From Notamacropus eugenii (lineage: Eukaryota; Chordata; Mammalia; Diprotodontia; Macropodidae), in assembly GCF_028372415.1 (NCBI RefSeq), contig NC_092876.1, positions 61,652,385-61,716,384 of the forward strand: a stretch of DNA of 64,000 nucleotides. Direction: 5' to 3'. The translations under genes were made by a program, and so were the position numbers. The notes beneath the pieces are model-generated. The model did not search any database. It saw nothing but the letters and a program-made list of their open reading frames with translations, and was not told the origin of the DNA. Below, piece after piece: positions 1 to 10,997 of this stretch (position 1 is its first letter; each line of letters starts with the position of its first letter).

Positions 1-1220
1 GCCAATACAGAGCATAGTGAGGTTTCCTGAAGGGAAGGCAGTTCCAGCTGGCTGGTCCAGGAGAGCTTTCCAAGTTTTCCCAGGCAAGTGCCCTAATCTT
101 CTGCCAATGCCCAACCACTGGCCCTGTGCTCTGTACTCCTTGGTGGAAGGGCAGTACATCCGTACATGTACTTATACCCCAGCAAGGGGGCACACTGACA
201 CACACAGGGATATACTGACACACAGAGAAACATGTTTACATACACTCAGAAAAGGGCACACTACAGTCACACACCTACCCCTCCCCTGTCTAAACTCTAC
301 ATACATCAGCACATACACTGAGATAATACAAAATCTAGACACAACCCTACAGGAGTTTCTCCTTGGGGAAAAGCTTTGGGGACAGGAGGAGGGAGCCCAC
401 CAATGCACAGTCCTACTCCTAATTATGGCACCAGAACCAAGTGCCCCCTGCACATACGTTGGACCACACAACGCCAAACACTGTAAAGGAGTCAAAAGCA
501 CAGCCACACGATTCCCATGTCTCCAGTTCTTTTGGGGGCACAAACAACAGCCTCACAATCCTGGCGAGTGGGGAGGGCAGCCACACAACCTAGGGTCAAC
601 CAGTTAGGGGCACAAAAATGAGTGGACAGAGGCCACAATGCCCAGGAGTGAAAAAGGCCTCAGGCTGGGAGGCAGGAGACTGGGGCCAAACCTGGGCTCT
701 GCCTCCACCTACCATGTAGTCTGAGGAGTCTGCACCTCAGGGTCCTCACCTACAGGGGTCCAAGGAGGGGACCGGGAACATCTTTCCCACTTTTTACATA
801 CTATGTTCTTAGGGCCTTCCCAGCTGTGACATTTTACAGTTCTATGAGTCTATTCAGTTCAATTTACAGTAACAGCTTCTAACACACACACAGGCAGGCT
901 CATAGTCACGCCAACACAATGACAACACACCCTGGGAGAGTGTTACACACAGTGGCAGTGATTAAGTCAAGCTAACCCCAGGAAGACAATTTCACAACTG
1001 GGGTGTAATCCCCCCACAAACCGTATCATGCAGTTCTGGACAGTCACACACAGATACACAAGCCGGCCTGGAGGACTTTAAGTGTGTACTGCGTCAGGGT
1101 CTCTCACACTCAGTGACAGCAAAATTCCCATACCGAAGAGCAGTTCTGGGGACGGATTCCGGGTTGGAGTTACCCCTTGGCAGCCCACAGATGAAACCTC
1201 CCTCTGGGGTGCTTGGATGG
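1..1220. other. Intron left of the CpG island
   Basis: Mostly unique sequence with degenerate CA-rich stretches (about 185-345 and 875-1075) and a weak MIR-like SINE at about 660-850 that includes one reverse copy of the 33-bp unit. The 196-codon open frame across 17-607 has no recognisable protein features and runs through CA-rich sequence; I do not call it a gene. Confidence 0.5.
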
Positions 1221-1348
1221 ACACGGACACACACAAGCACACACACACACACACTCACACACACAAACACACACACTCACACGCACATACAAACACACGC
1301 GCGCGCACACACACACACATACAGAAGCACATACAAACACACACAAAC
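1221..1348 (+). repeat. Interrupted (AC)n microsatellite
   Basis: About 125 bp of alternating CA with CG inserts (cgcgcgcgcacacac) and single-base breaks. It begins about 95 bp beyond the exon D splice donor, inside the first intron of that isoform. Confidence 0.9.
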
Positions 1349-1446
1349 ACCCAGGTCGGGCTGCCCCGGTGCCACCCCTCCCCGCCCCGCACCCCGCCCC
1401 AGCCCGATCTCGCCTTCGCCCCCGGCCAGCCCCAGGCCCCACTCAC

Positions 1447-1521
1447 CTGCCAGGCGGCCCCGGTGGGCAGCGAGCCCCTCCGCGGCCGGGCTGGGGGCGC
1501 CGGGGGCCACGGTTGCGCCAT
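1447..1521 (-). CDS. RAP1GAP: Alternative first coding exon D in a CpG island (RAP1GAP short-head isoform)
   Basis: The minus strand reads ctcgggATGG, a strong start context (G at -3 and +4), and encodes exactly 25 residues, MAQPWPPAPPARPRRGS through GAAWQ, ending in CAG before consensus donor gtgagt in phase 0. That phase equals the end of exon C, so both can splice to the same next exon. If that exon starts NTDLFE before the internal MIEKMQ start, the product is a 31-residue extension, the size I recall for the rap1GAPII isoform that binds G-alpha-i; this is inference. The head is Pro/Ala/Arg-rich with no recognised domain. The alternative is a first exon of another minus-strand gene, but strand, phase and position inside RAP1GAP make that less likely. 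Confidence 0.8.
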
Positions 1522-1750
1522 CCCGAGCCGGCCCCGGGCCCCCGCGGCCCCTGGCCGCCCCTCCGCCCGCGCCCCGGCCCCCGCTCTCGCCAACTCTCCC
1601 GCGGCCCTGGCCCCGGCAGCCCGGGCGCCCCAGCCCCGCTCGCTCCGGCCTCGGGCTCGGGCTCGGGCTCGGGCTGGGCAGTGGCGCTGCCGAGGCTCGG
1701 CCGGATCGGGAGGGGGATCGAGGGGCGGGCCCGCAGGTACGGGCGGCGCG

Positions 1751-1789
1751 GGGCGGGGGCAGGGGCGGGCAGGGGCGGGCAGGGGCGGT
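1751..1789 (+). promoter_or_regulatory. Tandem GC-box array (10-bp unit)
   Basis: The unit aggggcgggc occurs twice exactly, flanked by close variants (gggcgggggc before, aggggcggtg after). Each holds a GGGCGG Sp1/KLF core, and the G-runs could also form a G-quadruplex. It lies about 230-270 bp upstream of the exon D start codon in the minus-strand gene. Confidence 0.75.
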
Positions 1790-2179
1790 GCGGACCCGCC
1801 CCCGGCCCAGCCGGCCCCACCGCTCCTGGTCCCGCCTGGCTCCGACCGCCCACCCGCCCCGCGCCGCGGACAGCGCGATCTCCAAGCACCGCTGTCTAAC
1901 TGCTTCCCTAGGTTCCGGAAAGTGGGACAGTCCGGCCTCCCAAACTTTGCCTCTCTCCTCTTAGGGTCAGTGCATGTCGGAGCTGGGCACAGACAGCCGC
2001 AGCCGAGGAGGGCGTGGAAGGAACTTCAGAACACGGAAAGTCAGGGCGGGGAGGGATCTCCGAAGTGGCGGAGCCCATCCCGAGCCCAACGGGAGTTCCT
2101 AAATGCCCTAAACCTTCCCTCCCCCAGAAGGTCTGTGGTCCCAGACTTCTCATTCTAGCTGTCAGTAATAAAGCAGCAC

Positions 2180-2340
2180 AGAAAAATGGATTTGGACTCA
2201 GAAGACATGGGTTTGAATCCCAAGTCTGTTCCCTTACTAACTAGGCACCTTTTGACTGGTCCCTTCCTCTCCTTGGACCTCAGTTTGCTTATCTGTAAAA
2301 TGAGGTCACCTTTAAAGTGCTTCTCTTAAATCGAATTAGC
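2180..2340 (+). repeat. MIR-type SINE
   Basis: Reads tggatttggactcagaag...gggtttgaatcc...cctcagtttgcttatctgtaa, the order of a forward MIR core. Forward and reverse are used in this sense for all SINE entries. Confidence 0.8.
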
Positions 2341-2529
2341 TGTTTATTGTTATTATTCATCTTTTATTTTATTTTTGTTATTAGTTATTTGATGACATTC
2401 TATGTCATTAATAAGACTGTTGGATTTGAAAGAGACCAGAGAACTGGGAATTTTACCATGTGGCATGTCCGCGCTGGGAGAGACATTAGAACAAAGTCTG
2501 AACAGCCCTCAGAGGGGAAGGGGAAGGGC

Positions 2530-2910
2530 ACCAGCATTTATTAAGAGGCATTGCGCTAAGTGATTTGCAAAGGCCCCTTTTCATCCTCACAACAATCCTG
2601 TAAAGCAGGTGTTATTATTAACCTGCATTTTGCAGTTGAAGGAACTGATGCAGACAGGTTAAGTGACTTGCCCAAGGTCATGCTGCTAGTAAATGTGGGA
2701 GGTCACATTTGAACCCAGGTCTCCCTGATTCCAGTTTAGCACTCAATCCACTGTACCACCAGGTGTCTAAGACATCATCTAGTTTACACCCTGCCTTTTA
2801 CAGATTTGGAAACTGAGGCCCAGGGAGGGGAAATGACTTGTCTAGTCTCATACAGGAAGTCGGTGGCACCCGTCCTGTGGTCTTTCCATTACACCATGCT
2901 GTATTCTCTC
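2530..2910 (-). repeat. Two adjacent reverse MIR-like SINEs
   Basis: The first (2530-2768) includes gttaagtgacttgcccaagg and tttgaacccaggtct; the second (2775-2910) begins at cttttacagatttggaaactg and ends near ccattacaccatgctgt. Confidence 0.75.
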
Positions 2911-3099
2911 ACTCACCCTCCCTTCTCCATTCCAGAATAGTTAACTGAAGCCCAAAGAAGGATTAAGGTCATGGCTATTTCCCAGAAGCAGATTAGAGGA
3001 AAAATAGTTATCAGAACCCTGATTGCCTCCCAGAGGAAGAGGGGGACACACTCTCCCATTCACTTCTACCATAAGTTTGTGAAGAGGAGGGTTGTTGGA

Positions 3100-3275
3100 G
3101 AACTACAGTTTTGGAGGTAGAAGGAACCTCAGAGGTTAGTTAGTTCAATCCTATTTTTTTTTAGATCAGGAAACTGAGGCTCAAAGAATCCCACAGGTAG
3201 TATATGGCAGTCAGGATTGGAACCCAAGTCCTTTAGTGCCAAATCCAGCACTCTTTTCACTATATTACAGGTTTA
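3100..3275 (-). repeat. Reverse MIR-like SINE
   Basis: Shows ggaaactgaggctcaaag and ggaacccaagtcctttag, and ends near tcttttcactatattac. Confidence 0.7.
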
Positions 3276-3299
3276 GCAGCAGCCTCCCAGCTGGATTCA

Positions 3300-4050
3300 G
3301 GTTGTCTTGCCCTTCCCCTCCCTGATGGCTTGAGTTCTAGGAACCTTCCAACCCTCTGGCAATTGGTTAAGATATGATGCTCCCAGTCATCTATAACTAC
3401 AGAGTTTTACCTGTACAGAGTCTCTGGAAAGGATGGGCAAGGAGTACAGAACTGGAAGGAAACAGATCTGCTTCTAAAGACACTAAAAGTCCCTCCCAGC
3501 TCTGACATTCTGTGCTCTATGTGACATTCTATGTCATTAAATAAGATAACGCATATAATGTTCTGAACAATCCTGTCATCTATTATGATGATGATAATGA
3601 TTTTCTGTCAGTCTATGCTTTAGGGCCTCATATATTCTAGGATCTATGAGTCTGAATAGTGATTCAAGATGGTGCCAGTTCAGGAAGCAGTCTTCCACAT
3701 CCTTGGTCAGGTAAAGGTCTTGCTCAGAAACAGAGGGACTTGGGATTCTCTCCATACCCGAGATGTTGAGGAAGTATCTAAGCATCCCTCACACTGCCAA
3801 GGAATCCTAAGGTTCTTCCACTGTCCCAGAAGGCTGCACCCAAGTCTGGTCTCCAGAGCTCAAAGGCTCTCCTGAAGAACCTGCCAGAGCCTCTAGAGCT
3901 GCCAAAGCTCCCTGGAGCCAGGCCCCTGGGATGCCCAGCTGGCTTTGGCTAGAGCTTTGGCCCAGGGAGCTGGTGGCAGCAGGAACTCCGGAGATGCATG
4001 TTCCAGCCATAGACCCGGCTTTGGTTTTAATAATTAACAACAGCAAATAT
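3300..4050. other. Mostly unique intronic sequence
   Basis: Apart from a 33-bp-unit remnant near 3490-3535 I see no repeat and no convincing exon. A 69-codon open minus frame at 3576-3785 lacks splice sites and a known homologue. Confidence 0.4.
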
Positions 4051-4209
4051 TGATTTACACAACTGGCTCCCTAGACCCAAGTGCTTCCGGGCACCTATCA
4101 AAATACAGCCCTGAGAAAGTCCTGCATTCCCACACAGCCCCAAGGGGAGGGGCGAGCCATGCTAGCATGAAGGTGTCTGAGCATCCAGCAAACAGGGGCA
4201 GGTGTGCTT

Positions 4210-4210
<1 letters not shown>

Positions 4211-4250
<40 letters not shown>

Positions 4251-4264
4251 CATGCACGTGTGTG
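4211..4264 (+). repeat. (TG)n microsatellite with CG tail
   Basis: About 17 TG units followed by gcgcgcgcatgcacgtgtgtg, an alternating purine-pyrimidine tract that could adopt Z-DNA. Confidence 0.92.
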
Positions 4265-4334
4265 ATTGTGATTGTGTCTCATGGATCAATAATAAGGACA
4301 GAAGCAAGCCTTTCTCGAGAGCTGTTTTTCCCAA

Positions 4335-4510
4335 CAGCTTGATGAGGGAGGTAGCATCCATGTTCTGTCATTTTACAAATGGGAAAACTGAGACCCCTAG
4401 GAATGGGAAGCAACTCACCCCAAAACATATGGTCAGTTAGGAAGTGTTAGAGTTGGGAGGATCCAGGTTGCATAATTCCAAGTTCAGTGATCTTTCCATT
4501 ATACACTGTG
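4335..4510 (-). repeat. Reverse MIR-like SINE
   Basis: Contains cattttacaaatgggaaaac and ctttccattatacactgtgc. Confidence 0.65.
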
Positions 4511-4599
4511 CTTTTGGGCATGCATGCATGGATATACTTATGAGACAGAGTCTCTTTGTGTGTTTATGCACATATATGTACATGCTTGGCCCTGCATAC

Positions 4600-4860
4600 A
4601 TGTCTATGTGAACCTGTGCATATGAACTCATCTCTGTGTATATGTATACATGTGCATATATATACACACATACACATACACACATAAACAAACACATATC
4701 AACAGACATTTACTAAGTACCTACTATGTGCCAATCACTGTGTTAGAGCCTGGAAATACAAAGACATGAATTAAACAGTTCCTGCCTTCAGTGAACTTAT
4801 AATCTAATGGGGAAGATAACAAAAATATACAAAAACATGAAAAAACACAAGGTGAATTTA
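4600..4860. repeat. AT/CA-rich tract plus 'catttactaagtacctac' element
   Basis: 4600-4694 is a degenerate (TA/CA)n tract. 4695-4850 reads acatttactaagtacctac, tatgtgccaatcactgtg, then cttataatctaatgggga, a mammalian interspersed element whose family name I cannot assign. Confidence 0.55.
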
Positions 4861-4934
4861 TATTTTATATAAGAAGTATGTGTCTTGTATCAGAGTATAT
4901 TTATCTGTGAGCATATGCCGGTTTGCTCCTTTAT

Positions 4935-5035
4935 CTCTGCCTCCTGGACTCTCTGGCTTCCTTTAAGATTTAAGTCAAATCCCACTTTCTGCATGAGGGC
5001 TTTCCTGGTCTCTGCCATCACCCTGACATTGTTGG
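4935..5035 (+). repeat. L2 LINE fragment
   Basis: Has tttaagtcaaatcccac and gagggctttcctggtctctg, typical of the L2 3' region. Confidence 0.45.
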
Positions 5036-5130
5036 TGACAGAGACCAGAACAGAATCCAGGTCATGTGATCTATCGAGTCAAGTCAATATGCAGTTTTCT
5101 TGTCTTTGCTTCATTTATTCACTATTTGCC

Positions 5131-5423
5131 TTTTTTTAATGGTTTTTTTGAAGGTTGTTATCTCACCAAGATGAGTTGGCCATTTGTTGGTTGATCCCAC
5201 TATTGATTTTCATGGGAACTTTAACCTGCTCTATTTCAGATCTGGGCTGGGTCCCTCCTTAGGGGGCCTGGTGACCTTCCACTCATGGGGATTTATCATA
5301 TTAGTGGCAGACTTAATGTGGATATTCTTCCTTAGCTCTAATGCAGCTCAGAACTCCTGGGCACAAGCAATCCACCAGCCTTAGCATCCCAAGCAGGAGG
5401 GATTATAAGCCATCACTCCTGGC
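5131..5423 (-). pseudogene. 7SL (SRP) RNA retropseudogene
   Basis: Read on the minus strand from 5423, this follows 7SL RNA almost end to end. In plus-strand terms the recognisable blocks are gatcccactattgat (5194 on), cctgctctatttcagatctg, ccctccttagg, gcctggtgacc, atcatattagtggcagact, then cagaactcctgggcacaagc and ggattataagccatcactcc. A broken T-run (5131-5150) marks the A-tail. Divergence is spread throughout, the GNAR-type loops are altered, and no external promoter was seen, so this is a retrocopy rather than an active gene. It is not an Alu: the central S domain missing from Alu is present. Confidence 0.85.
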
Positions 5424-5510
5424 AAGCAATTATTAAATGCCTACTATGTGCCAGGTACTAGTTAAACACTGGGGATACAGAGATAGCTCCCCTCCAAAAA
5501 ACCCCCACAA
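5424..5510 (+). repeat. 'attaaatgcctactatgtgcc' element
   Basis: Starts directly where the 7SL copy ends and shares tgcctactatgtgccaggta with the element at 4695. Confidence 0.55.
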
Positions 5511-5519
5511 TGATTAGGA

Positions 5520-6060
5520 GGATTTGTGATGTGTGTGTGTCCTTCTGGAAACCTGGTGGTTATTCTTTAATTTCCTCCTTGCAGAGGGAACAGCAGGGGC
5601 AGGGGAGGCAAAGCTGCCTGCCAAGGTCCAATTCCCAATCAAATCAATGGCCTTGGCATTTTCCCTTGCTCTAGGCCCAATACGTGCTGCAAACACCTGG
5701 CGCTGTTCACCTGAACCTGTCTATGCCATGCAGAAGCCAGGGCCAGATGCCAGAACTGGCAGCTCAAGCAAGGTGACTGCATTTTGGTGACCATTTCAGT
5801 GGTCACCATCACATCCCCAGGACCAACAAGGTGGAGAAGGGAGAGCACTGGATCACATGCTTTGTACACAACCTAAGACTAGATGCCATGGCACAGAGAG
5901 AATTCCTTCCAGCTCCTTTCTCTAGGACACTCAAAACTCTCCCTCACAGAAAGAACTGAGTTTCCATCACTGGTACAGTGCTCCCAGGCTGGGACTTGAG
6001 GAGTTTAGACAATGTTCCACATTCTGACCCTGGGTGACTGGTAGGGAAAGTCCACCTTGA
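5520..6060. other. Unique intronic sequence
   Basis: No repeat recognised between about 5520 and 6060. It contains a palindrome-like gtgaccatttcagtggtcac at about 5788-5807 and no credible coding exon on the minus strand. Confidence 0.4.
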
Positions 6061-6071
6061 CTCCAACCTCT

Positions 6072-6295
6072 TAGGTTCATTGGATGTCAGAGCTGGGAGG
6101 GACCTGAGAACACAGGATGTCAGAGCTGGGAGGGCCCTTAGAATACAGAATGTCAGGGTTGATAACGCTCTTAGAACACAGAATGTCATCTAAGAAAGTC
6201 CTTAGAACATAGAATGTCAAGCTGGGAGGGCCCTTAGAACATAGAATATCAGAGCTGGGAGGGCCCTTAGAACATAGAATGTCAAAGAGAGCAGA
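6072..6295 (+). repeat. 33-bp tandem array, left part (about 7 units)
   Basis: Units read gaatgtcagagctgggaggg then cccttagaacata, at roughly 33-bp spacing, with decay towards the right. The array is cut at about 6295 by the L1 that follows and resumes at 10998. Confidence 0.85.
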
Positions 6296-9200
6296 GAGAA
6301 GGAAGTTGCCTCAGCTCTCCCCAGTTTTCCTCAGAAACAATGCTAAATCAAGCCTCTAAAAAAATTTTGGAGAGACAGAATCCACAAAAAGATGGAATGA
6401 AACAATTTTCCAATCCAATATAACTTAGAAGAACTTCAGGAAAGGCAGTCCAGTGCAAGAGTGTCTAGGCAAGCCAGTGGGAGGCTCTTAGGCACAGCAC
6501 AAATCACAACTGAACTCAGCAGGCCAGCTGTGAGGCCTCCAGCCCCAGTGCATTAGGCAAACTGCCCGCCCTAGGACCCAAGACACATAGGCATGACTAG
6601 GCTGGACCATCCAAGTGCAGTAGGCAAACCTCCAGTTTCAGAGCCCCCAGTGCAGAAATTCAGTGACCAGAACTCTGGCCCCCAGTGCAAGAAGCTTGGG
6701 ACAGTGCCTCCTGTACCCCAGGAAAACAGCCCAAATTTTTTAAATGAGTAAAAAACAAAAAAGAGCCCTGACCAAAGAAAGCTACTATGGCAACAGGGAA
6801 AATCAAAACACAAACTCAGAAGAGGACAATAATGTCAAAATGCCTACATATGAATCCTCAAAGGGGAATACGAATTGGTCTGAAATCCAAAAAGTCCTCT
6901 TGGAAGAGCTCAAAATGGATTTTTAAAATCAAGTAAGAGAGGTAGAAGAAAAATTGGGAAAAGAAATGAGAGTTATGCAAGAGAATTATGAAAAAAAGGC
7001 AACAGCTTGGGAAAGCAAGCACAAAAATTGACTGAAGAAAACAATTCCTTAAAAAATAAAACTGGCCAAATGAGGGGGAAAAAGTCACTGAACAAAACAA
7101 TTCCTTTAAAAGTAGAACTGGCCAAATGGAAAAGGAGGCACAAAAGCTAACTGAAGAAAATAATTATTTAAAAATTAGAACAGGGCAAGTAGAAGCTAAC
7201 GACTCCATGAGACAATGAAAGTCAGTCTAACAAAATAAAAAAAATAAAAGAAGAATGAAAAAACAGAAGAAAATGTAAAATACCTCATTGAAAAAACAAA
7301 CTGGCCCAGAAAATATATCCAGGAGAGATAATTTAAGGATTATTGGAGTACCTGAAAGCTATGATTAAAAAAAAAGAGCTTTGACAGCATCTTTCAAGAA
7401 ATTATCAAAGAAATTTGATATCCTAGAACCAGAGGGCAAAATAGTCATTGAAAGAATCCACCAATCACCTCCTGAGAAACATCCCCAAATGCAAACTTCA
7501 AGGAATATTATAGCCATATTCCAGAACTATCAGGTGAAGGAGAAAATACTACAAGCAGCCAGAAAGAAACAATTTAAATACCATGGAGTTACAGTTAGGA
7601 TTACACAGGATTTAGCAGCTTCTACATTAAAGGATTGGAAGGCTTGGAATGTGATATCTCAGAAGGCAAAGGAGCTTGGATTACAACCAAGAATCAACTA
7701 ACCAGCAAAATTGAACATAATCTTTCAGGGAAAAGATGGAAATTCAGTGAAATAGGTGACTTTCAGGAAAAGACCCAAAGCTGAACAGAAAATTTGATCT
7801 TCAAAGGCAAGACTCAAGAGAAGCATAAAAACGTAACTAGGAAAGAAAAAAAACCATGTTATTCAATAAGGTTAAGCTGTTTACATCCCTATATGGGAAG
7901 ATAATACTTGTTACCCTTAAAAACTGTGTCACTATTAGAATGAGTATACTTAGAGGATGTGGGCATAAGTCGATTTTGATGTTATGATTTTAAAAAATTA
8001 AGGGGTTAAAAAAAGGATTGTACTTGGAGAAAAGGAAAGGGGGGAGGCAGAATGGGGTAAATTATATCACATGAAGATGCATGAAAGGCCTATTACAGCA
8101 GAGGGAAAGAAGGGAGGGAGTGAGCATTGTCTGAATCTTACTTTCATTGGCTTTGGCTCAAAGCAGGAATAACATATAGATTCATTTGGATAAAGAAATC
8201 TTTCTTACCCTATAGGGAAGTAGGAGAGGAAGAAGAAAAGAAAAGGGTGGGGGGCTGATAAGAAGGTAGGGCAGATTGAGGGAGGCAGTGGTCAAAAGCA
8301 GAACACTGGTGAGGAGGAGCAGAGTGAAAAGAGAGAGAGAGAGAGAAAAGTATACGAAAAAGGATGGAGGGAAATACACAGTAATCATAACTGTGAATGC
8401 AAATGGGATGAACTCTCCCATAAAATGGAAGCATATAGCAGAGCAGATTAAAAACCAGAATCCTACAATATGTTGTTTATAAGAAACACATTTGAGGCAC
8501 AGACACACATAGAGTAAAGGTGAAAGACTGCAGGAAAATATGTTTTGCTTTGGCTGAAGTCCTGATCTCAGACAAAGCAAAAGCAAAAATAGATCTGATT
8601 AAAAGAGACAAGGAAGAAAACGACATCTTGCTAAAAGGTACCATAGATAATGAAGTAATATCAATGCTACACATATATTCACCAAGTGATATAGCATCCA
8701 AATTCTTAGAGGAGAAATTAAGTGAGTTACAGGAAGAAATAGACCTCAATCTCCCCCTCTCAGAACTAGATAAAGCTAGCCACAAAATAAACAGGAAAGA
8801 AGTTAAGGAGGTGAATAGAATTTTAGAAAAGTTAGATATGATAGACCCTTGAAGAAAATTGAATGGGAATAGAATGTACCCTTTTCTCAGCAGTACATGG
8901 CAGCTACACAAAAACTGACCATGTGTTAGGGCATAAAAACCTCACAATCAAATGCAAAAATATTAAATGCATCATTTTTAGATCACGATGAAGCAAAAAC
9001 TGCATATAATAAAGGGCCACAGATAGATTAAAAATTAATTGGAAATTAAATAATCTAATCCTAAAAAGTGAGTAAGTCAAACACGGATCATAGAAACTAT
9101 CAATAATTTCATCAAAGAGAATGACAATAATGAGAAACATACCAAAATTTATGGATTGCAGCCAAAGCAGTACTTGGGGAAATTTTATCTCTGAATGCTT

Positions 9201-10996
9201 ACATAAATAAAACAGAGAAAAAGCAGATGAACAAACTAGGCATGCAATTTAAAAAGCTAGAAAAAAGACCAAATTAAAAATTCAGGAAACTCAAAGAAGA
9301 GAGTACTAAAACTGAAAGCAAGAAATCTATTAAACTAATAAATAAAACTAAGAACTGGTTTTATAGGGAAAAAACCAATAAAACAGATAAATCTTTGGTT
9401 AATTTGATTTTTTAAAAAAAGAAAACCAAATTGCCAGTATGAAAAATGAAAACGATGAATTCACTGCCAATGAAGAGGAAATTACAGTAATAATTAGGAG
9501 CTATTTTGCCCAACTGTGTGTCAATAAATCTGACAATCTAAGTGAAATGAATGAATATTTACAAAACCATAAACTGCCCATATTAACGAAAGAGGAAACA
9601 AAATATTTAAATAACTCCAATTTAGAAAAGAAATTGAAAAAAAGAAAAGAAAAAACTCCCTAAGAAAAGAAATCTCCAGGGCCAGATGAGTTTACAAGTG
9701 AATTCTACCAAACAGTTAAAAAACAATTAATTCCAATACTACAGAAACTATTTAGAAAAATAAGTGAAGGAATCCTACCAAATTCCTTTTATGACACAAA
9801 TATGATGCTGATACTTAAACCAGGAAGAACCAAAACAGAGAAAGAAAATTACAGACCAGTTTCCCTAATGATTTTTGATAAAGTGTTTCTGATAGAGACC
9901 TCATTTCTCAAACATATAGAGAGCTGAGTCAAATTTGCAAGAATACAAGTCATTCCGCAATTGATAAATGGTCAAAGGATATGAACAGGCAGTTTTCAGA
10001 TGAAGAAATTAAGGCTATCTAAAGTCACATAAAAATGCTCTAAATCACTATTGATTAGAGAAATTCAAATTAAAACAGCTCTGAGGTACCACCTTATACC
10101 TATCAGATTGACTAATATGACAGAAAAAGAAAACGATAAATGTTAGAGAAGATGTGGGAAAACTGAGACACTAATGCATTATTGGTGAAGTTGTGAACTG
10201 AGCCAACCATTCTGGAAAGCAATTTGGAACTATGCCCAAAGGACTATAAAATTGTGCATACCCTTTGATCCGGCAATACCACTACTAGGTCTGTATTCCA
10301 AAGAGATAATTAAAAAAGGAAACAGGACCTACAAGTACAAAAATATTTGTAGCAGCTCTTTTTGTGGAGGCCAAGAACTGGAAATCGAGGGGATGCCCAT
10401 CAATCTATGAATGGTTGAACAAGTTGTGGTATATGAATGTAATGGATTACTATTGTGCTATAAGAAATGACGAGCAGGTGGATTTCAGAAAAACCTAGAA
10501 AGACTTACATGAACTGATTGATGCTGAGTGAAGTGAGCAGAACCAGGAGAACACTGTACACAGTAACAGCAGCATTGTGGAACAATCACCTATGATTGAC
10601 TTAGGTGTTCACAGCAATGCGATGATCCAAGACAATTCCAAAAGACTCATGATGGAAAATGTTGTCTACATCCGGAATCTGAATGCAGTTGGAAACACAC
10701 TATTTTTACTTTTTTGTGTCTTTTCCCTTTTGTTCTGTTCCTTGTTTCACAACCTGACTAATGTGGAAATACTTTTCCATGATTGTACATCCATAACCTC
10801 TATCAGATTGCTTGCCGTCTTGGAGAGGGGGTAAAGAAGGGAGGAAGGGAGAAAAATTTTGAAACTCAAAATCTTATAAAAATAAATGTTGAAAACTATC
10901 TTTACATTTAATTGAAAAAAATAAAATACTATTCCCCCCAAAAATATTCTTTAAAATAAAACTTTAGTTGATATTTAAAAACAGATTTAAAAAAAA
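6296..10996 (+). mobile_element. Decayed L1 LINE, about 4.7 kb with internal deletion
   Basis: Marsupial-type L1 in forward orientation. ORF1 remnants are at about 6744-7740, including a C-terminal block at 7381-7701 with KILQAARKKQFKYHGVTVRI and LQPRIN. ORF2 follows from about 8390: VNANGMNSPIK and NPTICCL of the endonuclease, then [13 protein letters not shown] and NYRPVSLM at the start of the reverse transcriptase (9670-9870). At about 9875 the element jumps to the 3' end (YHLIPIRLTN, IKLCIPFDPAIPLLGLYSKE), so most of the RT domain is missing. Many stops and frameshifts make it inactive. It ends in an A-rich tail. Confidence 0.9.
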
Positions 10997-10997
10997 A

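Larger units (their letters stand above)
1350..1900 (-). promoter_or_regulatory. CpG island promoter for exon D
   Basis: About 550 bp very rich in G+C and in CpG dinucleotides, in a window that is otherwise CpG-poor. It covers exon D and extends about 380 bp upstream of its ATG, as expected for a TATA-less promoter. It contains a tcgggc hexamer repeated four times (1651-1674) and a GC-box array. The transcription start was not located. Confidence 0.85.

Noticed and set aside
17..607. 196-codon open plus-strand frame
   Set aside because: Runs through CA-rich sequence (His/Thr-rich product), no domains, and lies in a RAP1GAP intron on the other strand.
1..1446. Next RAP1GAP exon (NTDLFEMIEKMQ) between exon D and the window edge
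   Set aside because: Searched for the reverse-complement pattern and did not find it; it must lie outside the window.
1866..1880. REST/NRSE site in the CpG island (ggacagcgc)
   Set aside because: Only the right half-site is present; the left half is not at a valid spacing.
1082..2158. 358-codon plus-strand frame and several overlapping frames over the CpG island
   Set aside because: High G+C leaves few stops; the first third encodes a (TH)n run from the CA microsatellite. Only the 75-nt minus exon with start and donor is convincing.
3576..3785. Minus-strand 69-codon frame as a possible RAP1GAP exon
   Set aside because: No acceptor or donor in phase with the neighbouring exons and no match to the RAP1GAP N-terminus.
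7381..7701. 106-codon open frame as a host gene
   Set aside because: It is the L1 ORF1 C-terminal region; stops precede and follow it.
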